A DNA stretch of 64,000 bases from Taiwanofungus camphoratus (GCA_003999685.1 CP021220.1:2480001-2544000), one strand, 5' to 3'. Counted from the stretch's first letter, positions 20,586 through 31,553 are shown. The notes: generated by a model from the sequence alone, not told the origin. Translations and numbers: made by a program.

Positions 20586-23500
20586 GTGACGCACGAGTCG
20601 CCTAAGCTCTCTGTACGAAATGTAATTACCGGAACGCGCAAGCGCAATACACTTTATCTACCGGGCTACATCGTCGTAGGAGAGAAAGCCGTCGCTGCAT
20701 GCCCCCTATTGGATAGTGGGGCTGACGCCAACCTAATTCACCCCGACTTTGTAAGGAAGTGGGGACTCCCCACTCGACCGCTTCCCAGGACAGTAACCTC
20801 AACCACCATTGACGGCTCTACAAACAAAGGGGGACCGATTACCCACAGAGTCGAAGGGAGCATACGATTAGAAGGGAATGACATCCCAACCAACTTTTAT
20901 GTCTCAAACATTGGAACGCTCGATGTAGTACTCGGCAACCCCTGGCTCGCACAAGTCAACCCACGCATCGACTGGGTAGAAGGAACACTCGAGATTGACC
21001 AAGCTCGACTCACAGAATGGCAAGGATACTATGCCTGGATCATGAGCCAACCCACGACAGACGGAATTCCCCTGTGTCGAGCTTCCATTCATGAAGACGA
21101 TGAGGAGCTTTCGGACATAATGTGTGCTTACACACAAGGAGAAGGGGTTCTGGGGATCTTCCAACAGAAAGGGCAGCCGCTCGTACGTGAAGACGGGCTA
21201 CTGCAGGCCCTAAAGCCCACACAACTAGGGCTCAATCGACTAACACGCCTCCCTGACTCCCCACATGTGGTATGGGATGCCCCAGAGCTCACGGAATTGG
21301 TGATCCCCAAGGACCCACCCCCATCCGTAGAAGACCTTGTCCCCGAATACCTGTGGGACTATAAACGGCTGTTCGAAAAGGAGGCTGCCAACCGGTTCCC
21401 AGAATCCAAGCCCTGGGACCATGCCATCGAATTAAGGCCAGACTTTGTCCCCAGGAAATGCGCCGTAATTCCTTTGTCTCCCAATGAACAGGCAGCGATG
21501 GACAAATTTTTGGAAGAAAACCTGGCCAAGGGCTATCTCCGAGAATCGAACTCACCAATGGCGTCACCAGCCTTTTTTGTCAAAAAGAAGGATGGTACCT
21601 TGCGCCCGTGCCAGGACTACCGATACCTGAACAAGGGCACGATCAAAGATGCCTACCCCTTACCCCTCATAGGAGAGCTAATCGACAGGCTCCAAAGGGC
21701 CACTGTGTTCACTAAATTAGACCTCCGAAACGGGTACAACAACGTCCGGATCAGAGAGGGCGATCAATGGAAAGGAGCATTCATGGTCAAACATAGGAAT
21801 CAGGACAAGATCGTCGAACCCACTGTCATGTTCTTTGGGATGTGCAACTCGCCGGCCACGTTTCAGCGAATGATGAATGACGCGTTCCAGGACATGCTGG
21901 CCGAGGGGTGGATCGCGATCTATATGGACGACATCCTCATTTTCTCCGACAATAGGGAAGCCCACCGAGAACGAACCAGACGTGTCCTACAACGGCTGCA
22001 GGAATGGGATCTATTTGTCAAGCCAGAGAAATGCGCGTTCGATGTCGTCGAAGTTGACTTCTTGGGAATGACCATCTCACCTGGACAGGTGCACATGGAC
22101 AAGGACAAACTGGCAGGAATCGCAGATTGGCCCATTCCTACTAGGGTCAAGGATGTGGAACGATTCATGGGTCTCGCCAACTACTACCGACGCTTCATCC
22201 ACAACTTCTCCCACATCGCTCACCCCTTGAATGTCATCAAGAAGAAACGCGCGGAGTGGAACTGGACCAAAGCCTGCCAGGAGGCCTTCGACGAGCTCAA
22301 ACGGTGTTTCCAGAGCATGCCTATCCTTCGCATGCCCGACCCGTCCAAACCATTCACCATTGAGGCCGACGCCTCTCTGGTAGCCACTGGTGCAGTGCTG
22401 CAACAACTTGATGAAGAAGGGCGGCTACACCCTATAGCTTTCCTCTCGAAGAGCCTGAAAGAAGCGGAGCGGAATTATCAAGTATATGACAGAGAGCTGC
22501 TGGCCATTGTCCGAGCACTCGAGGAATGGCGCCACCACCTTGAAGGAAGTGGACATCCGGTCACGGTGATCACCGACCACAAGAACCTCACCTATTTCCG
22601 AGAAGCACAACGACTCAACCGACGCCAGGCCCGATGGCAGTTATTCCTGTCGCAATTTGACCTGCAACTATTAAACAAGAAAGGCAGTCGACTCATAGTC
22701 GCCGATGCACTCTCCCGGCGACCTGACCACCCAGGAGGGAAACATGACAACGAAGATGTCATCCTGTTACCGACAGACCTCTTTGTCAACGCCACCAACA
22801 CTGCAATCATCGAAAAGATACGTGAATGTCGTACCCGTGACAGGATGGTCATCGAGACGATTGACGCTTTAAAACGGGGGAAGGTACCGCCATTCAAGGG
22901 CACAGGCTTTGCGCACACAAAGCTGGCAGACTGGGACATTCAGGAGGGACTAATTTTATACAAAAACAGAGTTTACGTACCCCCTGATGATGATCTGCGC
23001 CGAGAAGTCATTCAACTCTGTCATGACACACCAGCAATGGCACACCCAGGGGCACAAGGTACAATGGCCATCGCCCGAAGGGACTGGTTCTGGCATGGAA
23101 TGTCTTCATTCATCGAGAAATATGTTGAGGGGTGCGCCAAATGCCAGGAGAGCAAGATCAACACACACCCAACGAAACCCCCCCTGATGGCCATCCCCAC
23201 AGAGCCGAACTCAAGGCCATTCTCGCACATATCAGTAGACTTCATCACTGACCTACCAGAGTCACAGGGCTTCAATGCACTCATGGTAGTGGTTGACAGA
23301 GAACTCACCAAGGGCATCGTGCTCATACCCTGCACCAAGAACATAGACGCGGTAGGGACGGCAGAGGCCCTACACCTCAATGTATACAGGCGATATGGCC
23401 TACCTGACCGGATGATATCTGACCGAGGACCACAGTTCGCAGCGGCTGCATTTCGAGAATGGTGTAAGCTGACAGGAGTCAAGGCGGCAATGTCCACTGC

Positions 23501-24704
23501 CTACCACCCCCAATCAGATGGGAGTACAGAACGGGTCAACCAGGAACTGGAGGCGGCCTGGAGAATCCTATGCGCAAATGACCCCCACACCTGGGTCAAA
23601 CACATCCCCGAGTTCGAATTCGCACACAACCAGGTGCCGCATGCTGGAAGGAAGGAATCGCCATTCAAGCTCACCATGGGGTACGACCCGAAGGCCATCG
23701 GATCCCCACGACCCTCCGACAAATACCCCACGCTCCAAGACCGCCTGACCCGGATCTCCGAATCCCGCAAAGAGGCTCTTGCAGCGCAAGAGCTAGCCCA
23801 GAAGCTGATGGAGGAACGAACCCCTTTTCCCTGGAAACCTTTCCAGGAAGGCGACAAGGTTTGGCTAGAAGCCACGAACCTCCGGCTAAGGACAATAAGT
23901 CGGAAATTTGACCCAAAGCGGCTTGGACCCTTCAAGATCACGGAAGTCAAGGGGCCACTGACGTACAAGCTACAGCTCCCGAGAACCTGGAAGATTCACC
24001 CGGTGTTCCATGCATCGCTGCTCACCCCATACAGGGAGACGGCGGAACACGGACCCAACTTTCTGAAACCACCACCTGATCTGGTCGAGGGGGAAGAAGA
24101 GTACGAAGTCGAGGCCCTCCGCGGGCATCGTGCCCGACGTGGGAAATGGGAGTTTCTCATCAAATGGAAGGGATGGCCGGTCTCTGCCAGCACCTGGCAG
24201 AAGGAAGATGATCTACGGCATTCCCCTGACCTGCTGAGGCGTTATAAGAAGGCAAACCACCTAGGCATCAACCCAGTCGACAACCGTTCAACTGCCCTGC
24301 AAGGAGTCGTTCCGCAGCACTTCAAAGCCACCTCCCACCATGTCCCATCGAACCAACGCCGCCCGAGCCCGCCTTGCCGCCTCCATCCTCACCGCAGGGA
24401 ATGCCCGCACACTAAATCCCTTTCTTCGGGGACCGCAGAACCTCCCCAACTTCGCCGAGGGGATTGTCGTCCCCCTATCTCGCCAAGCAACATCTGGCCT
24501 CGCCGCCGACTTTCTGACCCCCGCCGACCGCCTCGGATGGGTGCTGGCCAACGAACGACTACGCCCGGCGGTGGACACCGCCCTCGTTGTCTGGCCCGAT
24601 CTTGCGGCCCAGGTTGCCATTTTTCGACATCAGGCCGAGGTCGTCTTACACCTCGATCAGGTGATAAGGGGGTACAGAGGGGAGAGGGAGAAGGGAGAGC
24701 ATGA
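20586..24704 (+). CDS. pol polyprotein of the chromovirus
   Basis: An open frame of about 1,370 codons. In order it has an aspartic protease (LLDSGADANLIHPDF), reverse transcriptase (LDLRNGYNNVRI, YMDDILIFS), RNase H (IEADASLVATGAVLQQ, YDRELLAIVRALEEWRHHLEG), integrase with an HHCC zinc finger and a D,D-35-E type core (SVDFITDLPES, ISDRGPQF, STAYHPQSDGSTERVNQE) and a C-terminal chromodomain (FLIKWKGWPVSASTWQKEDD). The chromodomain puts it in the chromovirus branch of Metaviridae. The reading runs on past the chromodomain and overlaps the next ORF. Confidence 0.93.
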   Translation: MTHESPKLSVRNVITGTRKRNTLYLPGYIVVGEKAVAACPLLDSGADANLIHPDFVRKWGLPTRPLPRTVTSTTIDGSTNKGGPITHRVEGSIRLEGNDIPTNFYVSNIGTLDVVLGNPWLAQVNPRIDWVEGTLEIDQARLTEWQGYYAWIMSQPTTDGIPLCRASIHEDDEELSDIMCAYTQGEGVLGIFQQKGQPLVREDGLLQALKPTQLGLNRLTRLPDSPHVVWDAPELTELVIPKDPPPSVEDLVPEYLWDYKRLFEKEAANRFPESKPWDHAIELRPDFVPRKCAVIPLSPNEQAAMDKFLEENLAKGYLRESNSPMASPAFFVKKKDGTLRPCQDYRYLNKGTIKDAYPLPLIGELIDRLQRATVFTKLDLRNGYNNVRIREGDQWKGAFMVKHRNQDKIVEPTVMFFGMCNSPATFQRMMNDAFQDMLAEGWIAIYMDDILIFSDNREAHRERTRRVLQRLQEWDLFVKPEKCAFDVVEVDFLGMTISPGQVHMDKDKLAGIADWPIPTRVKDVERFMGLANYYRRFIHNFSHIAHPLNVIKKKRAEWNWTKACQEAFDELKRCFQSMPILRMPDPSKPFTIEADASLVATGAVLQQLDEEGRLHPIAFLSKSLKEAERNYQVYDRELLAIVRALEEWRHHLEGSGHPVTVITDHKNLTYFREAQRLNRRQARWQLFLSQFDLQLLNKKGSRLIVADALSRRPDHPGGKHDNEDVILLPTDLFVNATNTAIIEKIRECRTRDRMVIETIDALKRGKVPPFKGTGFAHTKLADWDIQEGLILYKNRVYVPPDDDLRREVIQLCHDTPAMAHPGAQGTMAIARRDWFWHGMSSFIEKYVEGCAKCQESKINTHPTKPPLMAIPTEPNSRPFSHISVDFITDLPESQGFNALMVVVDRELTKGIVLIPCTKNIDAVGTAEALHLNVYRRYGLPDRMISDRGPQFAAAAFREWCKLTGVKAAMSTAYHPQSDGSTERVNQELEAAWRILCANDPHTWVKHIPEFEFAHNQVPHAGRKESPFKLTMGYDPKAIGSPRPSDKYPTLQDRLTRISESRKEALAAQELAQKLMEERTPFPWKPFQEGDKVWLEATNLRLRTISRKFDPKRLGPFKITEVKGPLTYKLQLPRTWKIHPVFHASLLTPYRETAEHGPNFLKPPPDLVEGEEEYEVEALRGHRARRGKWEFLIKWKGWPVSASTWQKEDDLRHSPDLLRRYKKANHLGINPVDNRSTALQGVVPQHFKATSHHVPSNQRRPSPPCRLHPHRRECPHTKSLSSGTAEPPQLRRGDCRPPISPSNIWPRRRLSDPRRPPRMGAGQRTTTPGGGHRPRCLARSCGPGCHFSTSGRGRLTPRSGDKGVQRGEGEGRA

Positions 24705-25146
24705 CGAAGCCAAATGGTGGGCCAGCCCCATCCGGGAAATTGGTATATCGTACTGGCAGGCCTGTAACGCTACGCGCTCCCATCTCAATTTCCTCCTTCG
24801 CACCGACGTCGTCTCCGCCCTCGAGCATCTCCTACCACCCTCCTCCGTCATCACGCGCCCAGCCCCCTCCACGCAGGACGAATGGACAGTTTGTCTCCAC
24901 CCCGAGTGCCGCCCCCTGGACCGATGGGCTGGGGCCTGTGAGTTCTGCATGGGCCTCGATCACGTTGCTGCTGATTGCATCCACCGGCCACGACTGGGGG
25001 AGCCGGCTGTTGAGCCCGTCGTCCCGCCTCGCTGTCTGGATTGTTTCGCTGACGATCACGACACCGACCAATGCCCCAAGGCTGGGGCCGCCTGGTCGGA
25101 AATCAGTGGGTCGAAGCAGCCTGACGAGGAAGCTACCAGGTCATGA
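24340..25146 (+). CDS. Extra ORF between pol and the 3' LTR, with two CCHC knuckles (268 aa)
   Basis: It begins at an ATG (MSHRTNAARARLAASI), overlaps the tail of pol in another frame and ends 41 bases before the right LTR. The N-terminal part is helical with no recognised fold. The C-terminal part has two zinc-knuckle spacings of the type C-x2-C-x4-H-x4-C: CEFCMGLDHVAADC and CLDCFADDHDTDQC. There is no signal peptide or membrane span, so it is not an envelope protein. It may bind nucleic acid. Such an ORF is not part of the standard gag-pol layout. Confidence 0.7.
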   Translation: MSHRTNAARARLAASILTAGNARTLNPFLRGPQNLPNFAEGIVVPLSRQATSGLAADFLTPADRLGWVLANERLRPAVDTALVVWPDLAAQVAIFRHQAEVVLHLDQVIRGYRGEREKGEHDEAKWWASPIREIGISYWQACNATRSHLNFLLRTDVVSALEHLLPPSSVITRPAPSTQDEWTVCLHPECRPLDRWAGACEFCMGLDHVAADCIHRPRLGEPAVEPVVPPRCLDCFADDHDTDQCPKAGAAWSEISGSKQPDEEATRS

Positions 25147-25187
25147 GGGTAGGTGTCGGGGCGACACCTGAGAGGAGACGGGGGTAG

Positions 25188-25689
25188 TGTTACTGTCGGG
25201 TAGGACTAGAGACGTGTTCGTTTTTTCTTTCCCTCTGTTTGTCACACCATGGACGCGCGGCATCCCTTCCACACCTTACTTACCCAGATTGACTGACGGG
25301 CCAACCGTCCCCGCTTACGCCATGGTAGTTATGTACTTTCGGGCCGCTGACTCCTCTCACCTTATGCGGTCTCTGGGGGGCTGCTAGTATACCTGGGGGT
25401 TGGCGGTGGCAGTATAAGAAGGGGGTCCCACTGTTGGAGGTTCCCTTAGTCGTATTCTCTTCGTTCATCCTTCCTAAAGTGTACTACGCATTAGTACCAA
25501 TACACGCTAGTCTTTCTCACGTCCCTTTGCACCGCAAGAAGCCCGTGAAAGACTATCGCGACTACATAGGGCTTGTAGTTGAAGACCACCGAGGACTGTG
25601 ACTCGTCGTCACCGTCGTTCCTCTTCGACCCTTCGCTGCACACCGCTCCAAGCTTCTGCAGCATTATCAGGGTGAACCCCCCGGTAACA
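25188..25689 (+). repeat. 3' LTR of the chromovirus
   Basis: 502 bp, TG...CA ends, one difference from the 5' LTR. Confidence 0.95.
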
Positions 25690-25694
25690 GCAGT

Positions 25695-26648
25695 GAACGC
25701 CCTACCACCATGGAATTGGGCGCCCTCAGAGCTGGCATGGGACGACTAGTCGCACCACATGTGGCACCAGATGGAATGAACCCGGTGGGGCTATCGCTCG
25801 ACTGGGCCCATATCATTACGCAAATGGCGATCAAGGCGTTCCCGCTGTACCGGGACGGAACTAGGATCAAATACACACCGTTAGAAGTATTCCAAGAACT
25901 TGTGCGGAACAATGAGTGGGCGGAGGAAATAGTCCTACACCCACACCATTCGCCCAAAGCCCGATACCAATCGGCTTCTGGCGGCAGTGGCTTATTCATT
26001 TTTGCCATACTCGACACCCGTTCTGGCTCTACGGCCATACAAATCATGAAGAAACCGGTCCGTCTTTTTGGCAAAACGTACCGTTTACAACCGTGGACCG
26101 AGACAACAACAGTCCCGCTCTGCCTTCGATGCTGGCGATGGGGACATATCGCCCCATTATGCCAATCTGCACATGAGTGTTGCGTCAAATGCGGCGAACC
26201 TCATATTCTGGCACTACACGAAGAGAAGTCTTCATGCTGTGCACAACGAAGGGCTGCGATGACGATGACAACGATCGCATGCCCACCTGAACATGCCAGT
26301 TGCCCTAATTGTGGCAAATCTGGTGACGATGGACACCAAGCTGATTCGCCCAAGTGCCAGTGGGCAAAGAAGCGACGTGACCAACAATGGCATAAGGCCC
26401 ACCCGCCGGTGGTGTCTGTAGCCAAAGGAAGGGCGGCAGCAGCGAAAGCTGCCACCAGAGGAAAGCTGCGGGGCCTTTCTGAAAAGGCACGAGGCAAACA
26501 GCCGGCTCGGCCTGGACCTTCAGGAGAGTCATTCGAGATCACGGACCCTTCTGATGGAGAAGGCGTAACCGGTCATGAAAGTGGTGAGATAGATTCCAGT
26601 GGCTCGAGCACGCCTAGGCCTCGAGTTGCGGAAGAATCTGCTACATAA
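25695..26648 (+). CDS. LINE ORF1, 3' part (zinc-knuckle domain)
   Basis: This continues the frame of 16502-17950 directly after the gypsy target duplication and ends at a TAA. An ATG at 25710 (MELGALRAGMGR) makes it look like a separate gene, but it is the second half of ORF1. It holds a globular segment followed by several Cys-His knuckles (CLRCWRWGHIAPLC, CCVKCGEPHILALHEEKSSC, CPNCGKSGDDGH), then a basic and acidic tail. These are the nucleic-acid-binding knuckles expected in ORF1 of Tad1/I-type LINEs. Confidence 0.85.
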   Translation, partial: ERPTTMELGALRAGMGRLVAPHVAPDGMNPVGLSLDWAHIITQMAIKAFPLYRDGTRIKYTPLEVFQELVRNNEWAEEIVLHPHHSPKARYQSASGGSGLFIFAILDTRSGSTAIQIMKKPVRLFGKTYRLQPWTETTTVPLCLRCWRWGHIAPLCQSAHECCVKCGEPHILALHEEKSSCCAQRRAAMTMTTIACPPEHASCPNCGKSGDDGHQADSPKCQWAKKRRDQQWHKAHPPVVSVAKGRAAAAKAATRGKLRGLSEKARGKQPARPGPSGESFEITDPSDGEGVTGHESGEIDSSGSSTPRPRVAEESAT

Positions 26649-26670
26649 GCGGACAATTTCATAGTTGCCT

Positions 26671-29600
26671 ATGTATAGTACACCGCAAAGAACGGTTGTA
26701 AATATCACAAATGATAGATCTGAATCTCCATATGAGACACCGGATCTTAACCGCACACCCAGCCCATTTTTGGGGGGTGAAGAAATCGAGAATAAGCAGA
26801 ACAATCCGCATGTTCTCACCATTATTAGTGCAAATGTCCAGAAATCGGCGGAAAATACTGGCATTTTGCTGGAAAGACATAGGGATGCCGATATTATCTG
26901 CGTCCAGGAAATATTCTGGGGCCGCATCAAGGATGTGGCGTCAGCTAAGTCACGAGACGGGGAGGCGTATGAGAATACGTCCGCCCATGCCTCGTTCAAG
27001 TGCCTCGGGGCATCGAAAGATTCCCGAGTCGCAATATATGTCAACAAACGGTGGGCCGCGGCCTCCCTGCAAGTTGTTACCCATAGCGTCTCCCATAAGG
27101 ATTGCCTTCTGGTAGCGCTCAAGCTTCCGTCCGGAGACTTTAATGTCCTGAACGTGTACAACGACAGCAACACGTTCGATGCTGTCCGATATTTGGAATC
27201 ACGTGTACACGCGCTTCCACCCATTGCATGTATGTGCGGGGATTTCAATCTCCGCCACCCATTATGGGATACACGCGCTGCAGGATCTCGGGTGCGGCCT
27301 CCGCACTACGCTGATTCCAATCGCCTTATCGAGTTGGCCCAGACCGAACTCGATTTGGTATTGATGAACGCCCAGGACGGTTCAGTCACTTGGCGTTCCC
27401 ACAACATCGCTCTCACACCTGGAGTCATAGACTTGGTGTGGATCGACCCAGTGTACTATGAAGGCCAAGACCTTCATGTACTCATGTCACATCGTCATAA
27501 CAGCGACCACGCGGTCCTGCGGTGGGAGATGCCAATTGAGGTCGAGCCAGAATCGGTACGGGGGATTCCTCGTACTGGTGATGCGGCTCAACAATTCGTG
27601 ACGGCAACGGCGAAACTATTCGTCGATTACCCTACACACTTTAGCAGCGCTCAAGGCGTTGAAAGAATGGGGGATCGCCTAGAGCGAGATCTTCAACGAC
27701 TATGGATGGAGTTTTCGTCAGTAAAACGACCATCCAAACGCTCAAAGTCGTGGTGGGATGCTGCATGCTCCCACGCGGCTACTAAGTTGGCGAATACCCA
27801 GCACCGCCTTAGTGCGGCGTCGGGACAGTATCGCTACATACGTCATCAGTTGGGACCTGGCGCCCAGGCTACTGCAGACGCATACGATGTTGCCGCCGAA
27901 CTTCGGTCTGAACGGCATAAACAACGTGCAACACTTCGCCTTGCCACGAAGCGGGCGAAGCGAGCACACTTTGATCGGATCATGGATGAATCCAATCCCC
28001 AATCGATCTCGGACTTTGTCGCATGGACAAAGCCGAGACGACAAGAGGCCACTATTCAGCTACGGCAAGCTGATGGTGTGCCCGTTCAAAGTGCGGCTGA
28101 TCTCAGTCGTGCTTTCCAAAATCAGTTCACGCCTGCCAACCCACGGCCGGTGGATCTGACGTTCGTAGACGAAATTCCTCAAAGGGAGGAATTGACTCTA
28201 CCAGACATTAGTGAGACTGAGATTCGCGAGAATCTCAAATCCACTAGCAATACGTCCGCACCCGGTCCCGATCACGTGAACTGGATGTGGATTAAATGGA
28301 TGGTGGATCGGATCGAGCGCCCTGAGGAGGGCATCGAAACCGATCTCGGCATACACGTGCGGCAATGGCTGTGCGCGTACTATAACGCTTGCCTCGACTT
28401 CGAGGTTTATCCGAGCGTCTTTAAGTGGTCTGTTACGGTGGTGTTACCCAAACCGAACAAACCAGACTATACGCTAGCGAAGGCCTATAGGCCTATCTGC
28501 TTGCTGAACTGCTTCGGCAAATTGTTCGAAAAGATCATTGCCAAGCGAATGCAGTGGGACGCCCAGAAGTGGGGAATCCTACACCCATGTCAGTTCGGTG
28601 GGGCTATGCAGCATAGCACCACTGACGCTGGCATTCAACTTGTGCACAATGTCAAAGAGGCATGGGCGCGCAACCTCATCCCATCGGTGCTATTGCTCGA
28701 TGTGTCCCAATTCTACCCGTCCATCAATCATGATGCACTGGTAGGAATCATGCGAAAGCAGGGCTTCAATAGCAAGCTCTGCAATTTCATGGCAAATTAC
28801 CTGATTGGGCGTAAAACCCGATTCTTGTTTAACGGCACCCTGACCGAGCCATCTGACTTTGATGTCGGAGTTGGTCAGGGTTCTAGCTTATCCCCGATTC
28901 TATCTGGGGTTTATATTGCACCGGTCATACACAAGTGGGCACCAGTCCATTTGGTACAACCGGGCCGAACCGGGACTCAGTTCTATGTGGACGATGGTCT
29001 CATCATGGCGGCTTCGCCGAAGGCTGTTGACGACAGCCCACAAGCCCTTGTTTTGAAGAACAACGCCATCTTGGCGGATGTCTTCCACAATCTCGTAGGT
29101 GACCTGAACCGTCTAGGTTTAGGCGTCGAAGGAGACAAGTTGGAGTTGATGCACTTCTGGAAGCGCCAGAAGGGGTATTCGACTTCCAGACCCCTCGGGC
29201 CGGATCTAACCATCCGGACTGACGGACATGACGTCACTTTGCGAGCAAAGGACACGATGCGCTATCTTGGGTTCTTTTTAGACCCCAAGCTTAGCTTCCA
29301 TGCACACGTGCGGTTCTACGCCAATAAGGCAGCCAGCACGTGCAATGCACTCCGCATGCTCGGTAACTCGGCACGCGGATTCCATCCCATCAACAAACGA
29401 CGGCTATATATAGCGCACGTCGTTCCGCTGATGCTATACGGCGCTCAACTGTGGTGGAACCCACAGTGGAAGGGCCTCAAATGGGCTGCAAAGGAATTGC
29501 AGACCGCTCAGTCTAGAGCAGCTCGGTGGATAACCGGCTGCTTTAAGACCACACCGATTGGGGCGATGGAGATGTTGGGTGGGTTGGTCCCCATCCGCAT

Positions 29601-29784
29601 CCAGGTCGACCGATACATGGAAAAAGCTGCACTTAGAGCGCGGCGAGTTCATGAAGGGCACCCAATGAGGGCCGCTCTTCCACCATATTGGGCGACCAAC
29701 GTCACCAATATCACTGCGCCATGGCCGCTTAATTCGCGACGTGGTAAAAAACAGGCTGTCACCCCGATGACGTTCATAGATCGT
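26671..29784 (+). CDS. LINE ORF2, 5' part: endonuclease and reverse transcriptase
   Basis: ORF2 starts 22 bases after the ORF1 stop at an ATG (MYSTPQRTVV). It encodes an AP-like endonuclease (ISANVQKS, CVQEIFWG, CGDFNLRHPLWD, SDHAVLRW) and a non-LTR reverse transcriptase (AYRPICLLNCFGKLFEKIIA, QFGGAMQHSTTDAG, LLLDVSQFYPSINHDAL, VGQGSSLSPILSG, FYVDDGLI). The catalytic box is YVDD where most LINEs have F/YADD. The thumb region follows (RAARWITGCFKTTPIGAMEM). The reading is cut by the 1765-bp element and continues in frame at 31554. Confidence 0.93.
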
Positions 29785-31549
29785 TGATGAGTCCCGTAGC
29801 CTCCTGGGCCCCGAATCGCGATTTTAGGAGCTTTCTAATCCCCCAACCGACCACTCTAAGACTCTCCTACAGCCTACGACAGGAGGGATAGGTTCCTATA
29901 ATATTCCTAACGCCCCCTCTCCTTCCTAAACCCTCCTAACACCCTACGAAGTCTTGCGAAGTCACACGAGGTGCTACGAGATTTCGAATGCTAGACGCGA
30001 AGTCCCTAACTCCTGCTAAGTCCACTATCGGACACTGCCGGCCCTCCCATACTGTTCCATTGGATCTAGGTCCTATCTACAACGTCACTCATCCCGGGCT
30101 TAGCTAAGAAGTCTTAGCTAAGTCTCTCCTAGCTCTTGTGATTGCAGCTACCTCCGATAGGCTCCGAAACGGTCCGAAGTTCCGGAAATTGGACTTAGGA
30201 AGCCTTGTGCACCCCCATGGGTCTCGATCCTATGCCATAAGGTCATCCTAGGGCGTACCCATATGACCCTCCACCCAGTTAGGACACCTCCTGCCCCGAT
30301 TAGGCCAAGTCCCGCTGCTAAGAACTTCGTGCGCTCTTAGCCCGCTAAGATAGGTGATCACGGCGCATGGCTGCTCTCGGATAGTCATCCCGCCCTCGTG
30401 AATGAAGTTGGTCACCTTTCTACCGTTCGTAGTTCCCCTGTTTCAGTTCCTAATTAGTTCCTATCCCCCTCGTGTTCACTTCGGAGTCCATGCGTTTTAG
30501 TACACATTTCGGACTCGTAAGGATCACTTCGCGCAAGATTAGTTCACCTCACGCTCTCCTATTTAGTCAGAGGTAGTTTACTATGTACAAAAGAGACCCC
30601 TCAGTGTACGCTTCTCTCTTTGGAATACCAGTTCCCCTGTAGCTCCGATCTCAGGAAAGCGCCGCGAGTACAACCTTAGGAACGGTCCCAAGGTCCCTAA
30701 GTCTCCACCCCAGCTCCGTTTCAGTACCTTTGAACTACGTCTACGCTCGCGATATATCTACGAACTACGTCTACGCTTCCCGAACTACGCACTACGATCT
30801 ACGAAGTCGCCGTGACTTCGTGCCCTTCAGCACCTCTTATAGCACCTATCCGGTGGGCCTCCGCCTTAGTTATACCCTTAGGCTCACGTTGCGTCATCCC
30901 TACGTCCTACGAATAACCCTACGACTCCCCTATAGCCTTCATTACAGGCTATAGTACATCTCTCTACGCCCTCGAACTCTCCGACCCACACCTCGACGTC
31001 ATCAGACACTTCAGAGCTTCCAGCAACCTCGTTCCCTCATTCCTATTCCAAGTATTAGCTCTCCGAACCATCCGACCTCTCCTACAAGTCTCCTACGCCA
31101 GCCAAACCTCGCCCACCTCGCTCTAACAAACCTCTAAGCCTTACACCCTTTAGCTAACTCTAGCTAAAAGGACTTCGCAGCAGTCTCGTACCCTCTGCCG
31201 CTTAGTAGAAATTATAGTCCATTGGCTTATTGCTCCCTAACTCTATACAGCCTACGAAGTCAGCTCGCGCGATTTAGCTAAAACTTCGAAGGACTTCGCA
31301 GAATCTCGAAGGACTTCGTGTACTTCGGAGGGCCTCGCAAGGCCTTAGGGATAGTATAACACTTAGGAACAAGATCCTGTTGTGCAGGACCCTTGACCCC
31401 TTACTCCCCTACTTACAAAAACAAGACATACAGGTTTCCCGGTATCATACAGGTTGTAGCTCCTACCCTCACACCCTCACAGTTATCACACTACCCCCAG
31501 CCACGTTGCGGAGCACTCCCTAGGTACCAGGGTCCCCTAGGTCGTATCA
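29785..31549. mobile_element. 1765-bp LTR-like element (possible solo LTR) in LINE ORF2
   Basis: It begins TGATGAGTCCCG and ends GGTCGTATCA (TG...CA with inverted TGAT/ATCA tips), flanked by a 4-bp direct repeat TCGT (29781-29784, 31550-31553). The LINE frame resumes exactly after the repeat. The inside has no credible coding sequence. It is full of short recurring motifs such as CTACGAAGTC, GAAGGACTTCG and TTAGCTAA. No second copy of its ends occurs inside, so a solo LTR, or another non-autonomous LTR-like element, fits best. The length is unusual for a fungal solo LTR, and the parent family is unknown to me. Confidence 0.65.
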
Positions 31550-31553
31550 TCGT

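Larger units (their letters stand above)
17951..25689 (+). mobile_element. Ty3/gypsy chromovirus, full-length LTR retrotransposon
   Basis: The element has two 502-bp LTRs (17951-18452 and 25188-25689) beginning TGTTAC and ending GTAACA, and a 5-bp target duplication GCAGT (17946-17950, 25690-25694). Internal parts in order are a gag-like region, pol (protease, reverse transcriptase, RNase H, integrase, chromodomain) and an extra ORF before the 3' LTR. A purine-rich tract (AGAGGAGACGGGGG) lies just before the right LTR. The LTRs differ at one position, so the insertion is very recent. It looks whole or nearly whole, with at most about one break, in the gag region. It lies in ORF1 of the LINE and is therefore younger than the LINE insertion. 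Confidence 0.95.

Noticed and set aside
30730-30954. 74-codon open frame inside the LTR-like element
   Set aside because: Made of the element's short recurring words (YVYA, RLSY, LRLPY); no coding character.
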